Assembly: GCF_001612845.1 (NCBI RefSeq)
Contig: NZ_BDBF01000033.1
Span: 1 to 64,000, forward strand
Origin: Nocardia elegans NBRC 108235
GTDB taxonomy: Bacteria > Actinomycetota > Actinomycetes > Mycobacteriales > Mycobacteriaceae
DNA: 64,000 bases
Direction of reading: 5' to 3'
Both the position numbers and the translations under genes were made by a program. Below, piece by piece: positions 18,554-26,229 of this stretch; the stretch's first letter is position 1; every line of letters starts with the position of its first letter. The notes under the pieces are model-generated. The model had not been told where the DNA came from and did no database searches. It was given only the letters and a program-made list of their open reading frames with translations.

Positions 18554-19498
18554 ATGATATCCACGATGACCACTGCCGAATCGGAGACGACGAGTGCGAT
18601 CGAGCCGCACGAGCGGGTCGATTACTGGGCTCATCTGATCAGCTCGTACCAGTGCGCGCTGGGCTACCGGTTCCCGGCTTCCGGAGACTTTCACGGCCGG
18701 ACCTCGCTGCGCCGTACCGAGTCGTATCAACTCGTCGGCTGGGAATCCGATGCCGTCACCTATTTCCGGAGTCCGCGGCTCATTCGCGCCGATCCCGACC
18801 ACGACTATCGTCTGCTCGTACCGATCACCGGGACCCTGGCCTTCCGCCACGGCGACGACACCGGTTCGTTGCCGCCCGGCAGTGGGTGCCTGGTCTCCAC
18901 CGACGAACCCTTCGAGATGTCGATGTGTGAGGGCTCGCACGGGCTCATCGTCACGATCGCGCGCGAGGACATCCGCCATCGTCTGAACCGCCGGGAGCCG
19001 CCGCCGCGGCCGCTGAATCTCAGCACCGGGATCGGCGGCGTCGCCGGAGCGGTGGCCGGCACCCTGTACACCGAGCGCGCCGCGCTCACCGACCACCAAT
19101 TCGACACGGTCGCAGAACAATTGGTGGATCTGCTGTGTATGCAGATTCTCGGGGAACCGCCGAGTGCGCCCGCCCAGCTGGCACAGCTGGAGGTGAGTGC
19201 CCGGCGCTACATCCGCACGCATGCGGGCGATCCGGAACTCACCGGCGCACGCGTCGCGGCGGCCCTCGGCTGGTCGCTGCGCCAGCTGCAACTCGCCTTC
19301 AGTCAGGCCGGCACCACGCCGAGCGAGGTCATCCGGGAGCAGCGGCTGCAGATCGCCCGCGACCGCCTGCGGAATCCGGCCTACCGGCAGCGCAGCGTCG
19401 CCGATATCGGCGCGGATCTGGGATTCGGTTCGGCCAGTAGTTTCACCAAGGCGTTCCGCCGCCGCTTCCACACCACTCCCGGTCAGCTGCGCGCCTGA
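18554..19498 (+). CDS. AraC-family transcriptional regulator
   Basis: This 314-aa protein has an N-terminal cupin-like binding domain (residues about 30-190, AraC_binding_2 type) and a C-terminal AraC DNA-binding domain: first HTH TGARVAAALGWSLRQLQLAF, second SVADIGADLGFGSASSFTKAFRRRFHTTPGQLR. Starts are possible at ATG 18554 and ATG 18566; the frame is open far upstream to 17549, but that region is antisense to the cupin operon. The 171-bp divergent gap to the cupin gene is the probable regulatory region. Confidence 0.9.
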   Translation: MISTMTTAESETTSAIEPHERVDYWAHLISSYQCALGYRFPASGDFHGRTSLRRTESYQLVGWESDAVTYFRSPRLIRADPDHDYRLLVPITGTLAFRHGDDTGSLPPGSGCLVSTDEPFEMSMCEGSHGLIVTIAREDIRHRLNRREPPPRPLNLSTGIGGVAGAVAGTLYTERAALTDHQFDTVAEQLVDLLCMQILGEPPSAPAQLAQLEVSARRYIRTHAGDPELTGARVAAALGWSLRQLQLAFSQAGTTPSEVIREQRLQIARDRLRNPAYRQRSVADIGADLGFGSASSFTKAFRRRFHTTPGQLRA

Positions 19499-19526
19499 AC
19501 ATCCCGGTCGTCCGCCGGAATGCCGA

Positions 19527-19562
19527 CGGCCCGCCTCCGTGCATGGGGTCGGGGGCGGGCCG
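19527..19562. terminator. Bidirectional terminator hairpin
   Basis: The arms CGGCCCGCCTCCG (19527-19539) and CGGGGGCGGGCCG (19550-19562) pair with one G-T wobble around a 10-nt loop. The hairpin lies between the convergent araC-type gene (ends 19498) and the small minus-strand ORF (ends 19581), as expected for a two-way terminator. Confidence 0.75.
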
Positions 19563-19580
19563 AAGGTTGCGGAGCGCGGC

Positions 19581-19718
19581 TCAGTGGAAGATGCCGCCGC
19601 CCTGGGTGGCGGACCCCGCCGACCCCGTCACGAACAGGTTCATGATGTTGGTGAAGACGCTGTTCGAGTTCACTGTGCCGGCGGAGTTGGAGTCGATCAG
19701 GGCGATAAAGGCGTTCAT
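19581..19718 (-). CDS. Small hypothetical protein, 45 aa
   Basis: This short ORF starts at ATG 19718 with an AGGAAG eight bases upstream and ends at TGA 19581-19583, just before a terminator. The peptide begins MNAFIALIDSNSAGTV and ends GSATQGGGIFH. Ser, Asn, Gly and Thr dominate. An AT-richer promoter-like stretch lies upstream (19740-19860). The good ribosome site, the terminator and the isolated position all speak for a real gene. No family is recognised, and there is no signal peptide or transmembrane helix of normal length. Confidence 0.6.
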   Translation of the reverse strand: MNAFIALIDSNSAGTVNSNSVFTNIMNLFVTGSAGSATQGGGIFH

Positions 19719-19945
19719 GAACTGCTTCCTCGTGCATCATGGGTCCGCGGACCCGGTTGGTTGTCCTGCCGTGCTCAGCGCAGTGGGATGAAGCTTAACC
19801 AAAATCCGGCGAATCTGAACAACCTTCTTTTCGGATTTTTCGGACACGCCTTTCGGGCCGGTGTGGCGGCGTGCTGTGGACAGGTTTCCTCGTACAGAGT
19901 AAAAAAGTGGAACACGTTTCAATTCTGGGTGCGACGGGAGACGCA

Positions 19946-20416
19946 ATGGACCACGCTGCCATGGGCGAGTTGGTGATGGCGGGATTTCAGAAGCTGGGAT
20001 TCATCCAGTTCGCGGGGGTGGAAGGGGTGGAATATCTGCCCGGCCGCAACGTGGTGAGCATGGCGCCGAAGCCGGAACACCTCAATCACAACGGCGACGT
20101 ACATGCCGCGATCCTGTTCGGCCTCGCGGAGACGGCCGCGATGGGCGCTTCCATTTCCGGCATCGTCGACCTGATGGGCGAGACGTTCATCGTCGCGCGC
20201 GACGGCCGGATCGAATATCTGGCCCGGGCCAAGGGGGAGGCGGGCCCGTTCCGCGCCGCTTCGGAGTTGACCGCGGCGGAACTGGAACAGGCCCGCGCCG
20301 ATATCGCCGCGCAGCAGCCGGTGGAACTGGCGATGCCGGTCGACATCACCGACAGCACCGGCAAGTCGGTCGCCGCGGCCACGTTCACCGCGGTGATCCG
20401 GCCGCGCCGCAAGTAG
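19946..20416 (+). CDS. Hotdog-fold thioesterase-like protein (DUF4442/PaaI type)
   Basis: This 156-aa protein has the hotdog pattern: a helix with PKPEHLNHNGDVHAAILFGLAETAAMGA (the N-H-N-G-D-V-H-A segment corresponds to the hotdog active-site helix) followed by beta-strands ending TFTAVIRPRRK. Such proteins hydrolyse acyl-CoA thioesters or simply bind them. I start it at ATG 19946 with GGGAG upstream; the frame is open to 19871. It stands alone, with an AT-rich upstream region and a convergent aldo/keto reductase gene 33 bp after its stop. Confidence 0.8.
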   Translation: MDHAAMGELVMAGFQKLGFIQFAGVEGVEYLPGRNVVSMAPKPEHLNHNGDVHAAILFGLAETAAMGASISGIVDLMGETFIVARDGRIEYLARAKGEAGPFRAASELTAAELEQARADIAAQQPVELAMPVDITDSTGKSVAAATFTAVIRPRRK

Positions 20417-20449
20417 CCGCGCCGCGAATACGCGGGCGGCGAAGGAGAT

Positions 20450-21451
20450 TCAGCGCTCGCTGTCCAGCATGGCCATCTGCGGGGCGGCGTAGCGGTCACC
20501 GGCGACCGCCTCGGCGGGCGCCGCCGCCTCGATCGCGGCGAGCTCCGACTGGGAGAGCCGAATATCCAGTGCGGCAACCGCTTCGGTCCAGCGGTCCACC
20601 CGCCGCGCGCCGATCAGTGGAACGATATCGGCGCCCCGGGTCAGGACCCAGGCGATCGCCAGCTGTGCCACGCTCACGCCGTGCCGGTCGCCGATCTCCG
20701 CCAGCGCGGAGACCAGCCGGAGATTGGTGGTGAGGTTCTCGCCCTGGAATCGCGGGCTGTGAGCGCGGAAATCATCGGGGGCGAAGATCTGGTTCGCGCG
20801 CAGGGAGTCGCTCAGCAAGCCGCGCGAGAGCACGCCGTAGGCGGTGATCCCGATGCCGAGTTCCCGTGCCGTGGGCAGGATTTCGCGCTCGATGCCCCGG
20901 GTGATGAGGGCGTACTCGATCTGCAGATCGACGATCGGCGCCACTGCCGCCGCACGCCGCAGGGTCTGCGCGCCGACCTCGGACAGTCCGATGTGGCGCA
21001 CATAGCCGGCCTGCACCATCTCCGCGATCGCGCCCACGGTGTCCTCGATCGGAACCGCCGGATCCAGCCGTGCGGGACGGTAGATGTCGACGTAATCCAC
21101 TCCCAGTCGCTGCAGCGAATAGTGCAGGAAGTTGCGCATCGCCTCGGGGCGCGTGTCGACGCCGCCGAAGCTGCCGTCCGGACCGCGCAGGGCGCCGAAT
21201 TTCACGCTCAGCTGGTAGTCCTCGCGCGGGCGCTGGGCGAGGGCCCGGTGGATCAGCATTTCGTTGTGTCCGGCGCCGTAGAAATCGCCGGTGTCGACGA
21301 GGGTGGCGCCGGAGTCGAGGGCGGCGTGGATGGTGGCGATGGATTCGGTCTCGTCGGATGTCCCGTAGGCGCCCGACATACCCATCGCGCCGAGACCGAT
21401 GCGTCCGACCTTCGGGCCCGTCGCGCCCAGTTGTGTCTGCTCGATAGTCAT
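20450..21451 (-). CDS. Aldo/keto reductase
   Basis: This 333-aa NADPH-dependent reductase has the family opening (LGATGPKVGRIGLGAMGMSGAYG), the catalytic Asp-Tyr segment DTGDFYGAGHNE, the Lys of the SVKFGALRG strand, and the NADPH-binding C-terminus (IVPLIGARRVDRWTEAVAAL). It resembles the stress-responsive AKRs that reduce aldehydes. It is divergent from the XRE regulator at 21553, a common pair in actinobacteria, so that regulator probably controls it from the 101-bp gap. Confidence 0.93.
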   Translation of the reverse strand: MTIEQTQLGATGPKVGRIGLGAMGMSGAYGTSDETESIATIHAALDSGATLVDTGDFYGAGHNEMLIHRALAQRPREDYQLSVKFGALRGPDGSFGGVDTRPEAMRNFLHYSLQRLGVDYVDIYRPARLDPAVPIEDTVGAIAEMVQAGYVRHIGLSEVGAQTLRRAAAVAPIVDLQIEYALITRGIEREILPTARELGIGITAYGVLSRGLLSDSLRANQIFAPDDFRAHSPRFQGENLTTNLRLVSALAEIGDRHGVSVAQLAIAWVLTRGADIVPLIGARRVDRWTEAVAALDIRLSQSELAAIEAAAPAEAVAGDRYAAPQMAMLDSER

Positions 21452-21552
21452 GCTCGAATCCTGCGCCTCGATCCGCCGCCTTCGGCAGAGATCGTTTATC
21501 GGGGGATCGGCGATCCCTGGCTGCGGCCGCCGCGCCGGGGCAGAGTGGAGTG

Positions 21553-22428
21553 ATGGATCGCGATGAACTGGCAGATTTCCTGCGGCGCCGGCGCGAACAA
21601 CTACAGCCCGCCGATGTGGGACTGCTGCCCGGTACCCGCCGCCGGACTCCCGGCCTGCGTCGCGACGAGGTCGCCCTGCTCGCCGGGATGTCCACCGACT
21701 ACTACACCCGTCTCGAACAGTCGCGGGGCCCGCGGCCCTCGGTGCAGGTTCTCGGTGCACTCGCCCGCGCGCTGCGGCTCACCGACGACGAGCGCGACCA
21801 TCTCTACCACCTGTGCGGACATGCGGCGCCCCATCGTGGCGGCGGCGACCGGCACGTCGGACCCGGGCTGCTCTACCTGCTGGACAAGCTGGAGGACACG
21901 CCCGCCTGCGTGGTGTCGGATCTCGGCGAGATCCTCACGCAGAACCGCATGCACATCAACATGATGGGTGACCACACCCGCTTCACCGGCATGGATCGCT
22001 ACCTGCTGTGGCGCTGGTTCACCGATACGGCCGGCCGGGAGACGTTCCCCGACGCCGACTGGGACCGGCTGACCCGTCGGCACGTCGCCGATCTCCGGGC
22101 GACCGCCGCGCGGCGGGCGGGCGACCCCGACGTGACGGAACTGGTGACCGAGCTGCGGGCGGTCAGTCCCGAATTCGAACGGCTGTGGTCGGCGCACGAG
22201 GTGGCGGTCCGGAGCAGCGATGCCAAGCGGATCCGGCACCCGCAGGTAGGGCTGCTCGACCTGGTCTGCGAAACGCTGGTGACGCCGAATGCCGCCCAGC
22301 ATCTGCTGGTCTACTATCCGCGCCCCGGTACCGACGCCAAGGAGCGGCTGGAACTGTTGCGCGTCATCGGAACCCAGACCATGACCGACGAGACCGATTC
22401 GGGCAGCACGGTTTTCGATCGGAGCTGA
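21553..22428 (+). CDS. XRE-family regulator with MmyB-like ligand domain
   Basis: This 291-aa protein has an N-terminal helix-turn-helix (TPGLRRDEVALLAGMSTDYYTRLEQ) and a C-terminal MmyB-like domain, seen in the order ACVVSDLGEILTQN, FTGMDRYLLWRWFTD and VYYPRPGTDAKERLELLRVIGTQ. Members of this group bind fatty-acid-like ligands and repress an adjacent oxidoreductase gene. It is divergent from the aldo/keto reductase. The stop codon abuts the stop of the converging pirin gene with no gap. Confidence 0.92.
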   Translation: MDRDELADFLRRRREQLQPADVGLLPGTRRRTPGLRRDEVALLAGMSTDYYTRLEQSRGPRPSVQVLGALARALRLTDDERDHLYHLCGHAAPHRGGGDRHVGPGLLYLLDKLEDTPACVVSDLGEILTQNRMHINMMGDHTRFTGMDRYLLWRWFTDTAGRETFPDADWDRLTRRHVADLRATAARRAGDPDVTELVTELRAVSPEFERLWSAHEVAVRSSDAKRIRHPQVGLLDLVCETLVTPNAAQHLLVYYPRPGTDAKERLELLRVIGTQTMTDETDSGSTVFDRS

Positions 22429-23412
22429 TCAGCGGGGCGGGAACGTGCGGCGGGTGCGCGGTCGCAACCGCAGGTTGGGCAGCGGCGGCGCCGGAATGCG
22501 TTGCTGTGGAGTATGTCCCGCGACGTCGCCGAAGCGTTCGGTGTCGTGCTTCTCCCATGCGGTGCGGGCGGCGTCGATCTCGTCGTGGCTGCGGCCGACG
22601 AAATTCCACCACATCACCAGATCCTCGCCGAAGGGCTCGCCGCCGATCAGCACCACCCGCGCACCGGATGCGCTGCGCAGCCGCAGTTCGGCGCGGTCGC
22701 TGCCCAGATACAGCAGCGGACCGGGCTCGGCGAGTACGTCGTCGATGCGCACCTCGCCCGACATCACGAGTACCGCATGCTCGAATCCGGGTGTCAGCGG
22801 CAGATGTGCGTCCGCGCCCGGGCCGACGGTGATGTCCGCGCCGACGATCGGGGAGTAGGTGATCGCCGGGGAGCGCACATCCCCGAGCGAGCCGATCAGC
22901 ACGGTCGCCCGCAGTCCCGGACGGGCCAGCACGGGCAGCTCGCGATGCTGCTCGAAGTGCGGGGCGATATCGCGGTGCGCGTCCGGCAGGGCGATCCAGA
23001 ACTGCAGCCCCTGCCCGGCGGGCGCACCGGGCACGGTGTACTCCGAATGCGCGATACCGCGTCCGGAGGTCATCAGATTCAGCTGGCCGGGTTCGATCTC
23101 CACATCGGATCCGACACTGTCGCGATGACGGATCCGGCCGTCGAACGGCCAGGTCACCGTCTGCAATCCGATATGCGGATGGGGATCGATATCCGGCGGC
23201 AGCCGATGCGAGGTCTCGGTCGAACCGAAGTGGTCGAGGAAACACCAGGCCCCGACCGTCGGCAGATCGCGCTGGGGCAGCACCCGCATCACCGTGACGC
23301 CGCGTACGCCGCCCAGTGGCACCTCCCGCGCCGGATAGAAATCCGCCCGCGGGCCGGGCGCCGGCGACGATTCGCACAGCGCCTCGGCGGGATCCGCCTC
23401 GAGATCGCTCAT
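22429..23412 (-). CDS. Pirin-family cupin protein
   Basis: This 327-aa bicupin has the pirin N-terminus: LPQRDLPTVGAWCFLDHFG, then DPHPHIGLQTVTW with metal-binding His residues, then MTSGRGIAHSEYT. The C-terminal pirin domain ends with a WWNFVGRSHDEI segment. Pirins bind iron; some have quercetinase activity. ATG 23412 has a GGAGG ribosome site. The last ~40 residues are Pro/Arg-rich. The gene lies 42 bp after the GNAT gene and may share its transcript. Confidence 0.93.
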   Translation of the reverse strand: MSDLEADPAEALCESSPAPGPRADFYPAREVPLGGVRGVTVMRVLPQRDLPTVGAWCFLDHFGSTETSHRLPPDIDPHPHIGLQTVTWPFDGRIRHRDSVGSDVEIEPGQLNLMTSGRGIAHSEYTVPGAPAGQGLQFWIALPDAHRDIAPHFEQHRELPVLARPGLRATVLIGSLGDVRSPAITYSPIVGADITVGPGADAHLPLTPGFEHAVLVMSGEVRIDDVLAEPGPLLYLGSDRAELRLRSASGARVVLIGGEPFGEDLVMWWNFVGRSHDEIDAARTAWEKHDTERFGDVAGHTPQQRIPAPPLPNLRLRPRTRRTFPPR

Positions 23413-23454
23413 CGGCCACCTCCGGTCCGGGGTCACCGCTGATGTCGGGCGCGG

Positions 23455-23766
23455 TTACCGCTGAATGCCTTTGCCCACTACGTGAGCATCGTAGTCCGGG
23501 TGCTTGTCGAGCCAGCTCTTGATGAACGAGCAGCGGGGCACGATCGCACGGCCGCGGTCGATCGTGTCCACGATCGCGTGCTGCGCCAGCGTGCCGGCCA
23601 GGCCCTTCCCGCTGAACTCCGAATCCACCTCGGTGTGGATGAAGGTGGTGTCCTCGCCGTTGTCGCGATATTCGGCGAATCCGGCGAGTTTGTCGCCGTA
23701 CCACACCTCGTAGCGGTGCTGCGCGTCGTTGCGGACGACTGCTGCGGTCGCGGCCTGATCGATCAT
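23455..23766 (-). CDS. Small GNAT-type N-acetyltransferase
   Basis: This 103-aa protein belongs to the YidJ-like small acetyltransferases: VWYGDKLAGFAEYRDNGEDTTFIHTEVDSEFSGKGLAGTLAQ, where the V..E..G.GLA stretch is the CoA-binding loop, and the terminal CSFIKSWLDKHPDY. Length and motif order fit the family. A strong GAAGGAG spans the stop of the upstream carboxymuconolactone decarboxylase-like gene, so the two are translated in series. Confidence 0.88.
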   Translation of the reverse strand: MIDQAATAAVVRNDAQHRYEVWYGDKLAGFAEYRDNGEDTTFIHTEVDSEFSGKGLAGTLAQHAIVDTIDRGRAIVPRCSFIKSWLDKHPDYDAHVVGKGIQR

Positions 23767-23770
23767 CGGG

Positions 23771-24247
23771 TTACTCCTTCCGTTCCCGCACCGGATGCCT
23801 GCTCATGATCGACACGCGATTGAACGCGCCGATGGTCGTCGCGACCCAGACGATCACCGAAACCTGTTCGTCCGACAGCTGTTGCCGCGCATGGGCGTAC
23901 ACACGTTGCAGGGTGTCCTCATCGGGCAACGTGGTGGTCGTCTCGGCGAGTGCGAGGGCGGCGCATTCGGACGGGGTGAACAACTCGGTACGCCGCCAGG
24001 CCGGCAACACGTCGAGTTGCTGTCGGGTCACGCCTGCCTTCAGCGCTGCCTGGGAGTGCAGATCCAGGCAGTACGCGCATCCGTTGATCTGCGAGACGCG
24101 CACGTTGACCAGCTCGACCAGGGAGCGGTCGAGACCGGCGGCCGCGGCGGCGTTGCGGACGGCCAGTGCGACGCTGTTGAGCGCGCGGAAGGGCTCGGGA
24201 CTCTGTTTGTCGATCCAGATGCGGGCATCGGCAGCGGGGGTTTGCAT
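23771..24247 (-). CDS. Carboxymuconolactone decarboxylase/AhpD-like protein
   Basis: This 158-aa protein has the AhpD-type redox motif CAYCLDLH, with Cys57, Cys60 and His64, in the first half and a helical core around it. Such proteins reduce peroxides through the CxxC pair or act as thiol oxidoreductases. The partner system is not seen here. It is probably co-transcribed with the GNAT gene (4-bp gap) and then pirin, which gives a small stress-type operon. The MerR gene lies 64 bp upstream on the same strand. Confidence 0.9.
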   Translation of the reverse strand: MQTPAADARIWIDKQSPEPFRALNSVALAVRNAAAAAGLDRSLVELVNVRVSQINGCAYCLDLHSQAALKAGVTRQQLDVLPAWRRTELFTPSECAALALAETTTTLPDEDTLQRVYAHARQQLSDEQVSVIVWVATTIGAFNRVSIMSRHPVRERKE

Positions 24248-24311
24248 AGCGGAGGCATCCTAACCGTGCGCTGCGTCACCTTGCGCGGGATGTATGCGAC
24301 GTCACGCGGGT

Positions 24312-24737
24312 TCAGATGTCTTGCATGGCAGCAACTCTGCCCTCGTAGAGGCCGATCTTGCGGTCCAGCACGGCGAGTGTGCTGTGCAGGTCCTCGATCT
24401 GGGCGAGCACCCCCTCGCGGGTCTTGCGGAACATCTCCAGCCGCTCCGGGGTGGTCTCGTCACCGGCGCGCACCAGTTCGGCGTAGTGGACCATATCGGC
24501 GACCGACATCCCGGTGGTGCGCAGACAGCCGATCAGGTGCAGCCAGCTCAGGTCCCGATCGCTGAACCGGCGCTTGCCGCTGGAATCGCGGCCGATGTAG
24601 TCCATCAGGCCGATTCGCTCGTACCAGCGCAGCGTGTCGCGGGTGAGACCGGACCGCTCCGCGACATCGCCGATCGAATACTTCGGGCGCTCGTAATCCT
24701 CGGTGTGCTCGAGCGGATTCGCCGTGGTTGCCGTCAT
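24312..24737 (-). CDS. MerR-family transcriptional regulator
   Basis: This 141-aa regulator has an N-terminal MerR helix-turn-helix (YSIGDVAERSGLTRDTLRWYERIGLM, then KRRFSDRDLSWLHLIGCLRTTGMSVADM) and a dimerisation coiled coil (TREGVLAQIEDLHSTLAVLDRKIGLYEG). No metal-binding cysteine pair is present, so it belongs with the aldehyde/drug-type MerR proteins. It has a characteristic MerR-type promoter upstream (24799-24829). The AhpD/GNAT/pirin genes 64 bp downstream are plausible targets. Confidence 0.92.
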   Translation of the reverse strand: MTATTANPLEHTEDYERPKYSIGDVAERSGLTRDTLRWYERIGLMDYIGRDSSGKRRFSDRDLSWLHLIGCLRTTGMSVADMVHYAELVRAGDETTPERLEMFRKTREGVLAQIEDLHSTLAVLDRKIGLYEGRVAAMQDI

Positions 24738-24798
24738 CGCCCCTCGCCTTCCTGAGCCGCGTCCCGACCCGCACCGGCTGCGCCGGATCTGCGCTTCG

Positions 24799-24829
24799 AC
24801 AGTACCCACCTGGAGTGCACTCCATGCAA
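24799..24829 (-). promoter_or_regulatory. MerR-type autoregulated promoter with palindromic operator
   Basis: On the minus strand a -35-like TTGCAT (24829-24824) and a -10-like TACTGT (24804-24799) are separated by exactly 19 bp instead of the usual 17. The spacer holds most of a perfect 14-bp palindrome TGGAGTGCACTCCA (24811-24824). A long spacer with a dyad is the hallmark of promoters that MerR proteins untwist. It lies about 60 bp before the merR start. Confidence 0.8.
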
Positions 24830-24873
24830 GCCCGAGCGCATCGGAACACACCGCCCGGGCTCGACTCGGTGGC

Positions 24874-25242
24874 TCAACCCCGCTGCGGCAGTTCCTGCAC
24901 GGCCCACTTGTTGCCGTCGGGATCGGCGAAATAGGTGAACAGGCCCCAGCCCTCGTCCTTGACCGGCGTGGCCTCCACGCCGGCGGCCACCAGTTGTCGA
25001 TAGGCCTCCTCGGCGCTGGACACCACCATCTGCATACCGACCACGCTGCCCGGCGCGGCGTCGGTGATGCCCGTGCCGATGCAGATCGAGCACCCCGAAC
25101 CCGGCGGAGTCAGCTGCACGAACCGGATGTCCTCGGTCGGGCTGGCGTCGTGGTCGGCGTTGAATCCGATGCGCGTGTAGAAGTCCTTCGCCCGGTCGAC
25201 GTCGGTGACCGGGATGGCGACGAGTTCGATTTTCCAATCCAT
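24874..25242 (-). CDS. VOC-family (glyoxalase-like) protein
   Basis: This 122-aa protein fits the VOC pattern: MDWKIELVAIPVTDVDRAKDFYTRIGF, FVQLTPPGSGCSICIG, VVSSAEEAYRQLVAAGVEATPV and FADPDGNKWAVQ. The final E of the AVQE segment is the usual metal-site Glu. Function is open (lyase, dioxygenase or binding protein). The MerR-type promoter lies between its stop and the MerR gene, so it is a separate unit from merR. It is divergent from the small membrane protein gene at 25327. Confidence 0.88.
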   Translation of the reverse strand: MDWKIELVAIPVTDVDRAKDFYTRIGFNADHDASPTEDIRFVQLTPPGSGCSICIGTGITDAAPGSVVGMQMVVSSAEEAYRQLVAAGVEATPVKDEGWGLFTYFADPDGNKWAVQELPQRG

Positions 25243-25326
25243 GTGAGGAGCATCTCATCGACCACCGACAATCCGGGTTGCCGGACAATTCGGGCGCAAC
25301 CAGCGCCGAGCGCCTACTCTGAGTGC

Positions 25327-25527
25327 ATGGCCAAGGAAATCGATCGGGTCCGGGCGCGGTCGGCGCTGGAGACGGTCAAAGAAAGCCCGTTCATCGCCCT
25401 CGTCGCGGCGGTCCCGGTGATCGTCGTACTGGGCGTCGTCTGGGCGCTGACGAACTGGTTCGTCGCGTTGCTGGTGCTCGTGCTGCTCGGCGCGGTCGTC
25501 GTCGTGCGCGGCAAATTCCTACGCTGA
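25327..25527 (+). CDS. Small two-helix membrane protein
   Basis: This 66-aa protein starts with a charged segment (MAKEIDRVRARSALETVKESP) and continues with two hydrophobic helices: IALVAAVPVIVVLGVVWAL and WFVALLVLVLLGAVVVVRG. It ends with the basic RGKFLR tail. No family is recognised. It lies alone, divergent from a VOC gene and convergent with sixA. The frame is open to 24703, but the upstream part is antisense-like. Confidence 0.72.
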   Translation: MAKEIDRVRARSALETVKESPFIALVAAVPVIVVLGVVWALTNWFVALLVLVLLGAVVVVRGKFLR

Positions 25528-25550
25528 CAAGCCTTTTCGACACCAGCGCG

Positions 25551-26042
25551 TCAGCGCGGCACGTGGAACCGGACCAATTCGCCGGTGCCCGGGTCCGCGC
25601 GTGACCACGGCCGGTCGAATTCCAGCACCGCCAGTGCGGAGGTCGGGAATTTGCGGCTGAGCTCCTCCGCCGGCAACGAGGCGCGATTGGCCGCCAGCTC
25701 CCACGCCGTCCACGGCATCCCCGGCGAGTGGCCGATCAGCAGCAGCGTCTCCACCTCGTCGCCGGTCAACTGGATCAATTCGATCAGCGTGTGCGGCGTG
25801 GCCTCGTAGATCGAATGCTCGTAGACGACCGGCGCGTCGATACCGGTCGCGGCGAGCGTTTCGCGGGTCCGGACCGCGTCCGAACAGCACACCGCGTCGA
25901 TCGCCGGCTGGGTCTCGCGCAGCCAGGTTCCGGCCAGCGCGGCCTCGCGCCGCCCCCGGGGCGCCAGCGGCCGATCGTGGTCGTCGACACCCGGCGGATA
26001 TGCGGATTTACCGTGTCGCATCAGGATCAGCGTCCGCGCCAT
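25551..26042 (-). CDS. SixA-type histidine phosphatase
   Basis: This 163-aa phosphoglycerate-mutase-superfamily enzyme has the phosphoacceptor motif RHG at residues 9-11 and the second catalytic segment LLLIGHSPGM with its His. It is the length of the short SixA group, which removes phosphate from phosphohistidine or small phosphoesters. ATG 26042 is preferred to TTG 26048. It is divergent from fprB, and the 187-bp gap holds promoters for both. Confidence 0.9.
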   Translation of the reverse strand: MARTLILMRHGKSAYPPGVDDHDRPLAPRGRREAALAGTWLRETQPAIDAVCCSDAVRTRETLAATGIDAPVVYEHSIYEATPHTLIELIQLTGDEVETLLLIGHSPGMPWTAWELAANRASLPAEELSRKFPTSALAVLEFDRPWSRADPGTGELVRFHVPR

Positions 26043-26229
26043 GAGCAATACCGTAGCGCCGTAGAAAGTAAACGGTGTTATCTAAATCGCTACCTGATGA
26101 GAGATGTAACTCACTCTCGAGGCACACTGAAGGTAGTGTCACAACGGGGGCCGAAGGCAACCGGTGCGATGCACGCCCTGTCCAAACCCGGGTGGGGACG
26201 TCCCATGATGTTTCGAGGATCTGCGAGAT

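Noticed and set aside
19483..19740. 85-aa minus-strand ORF overlapping the 45-aa gene in another frame
   Set aside because: It conflicts with the better-supported short ORF, which has the ribosome site and stops before the terminator.
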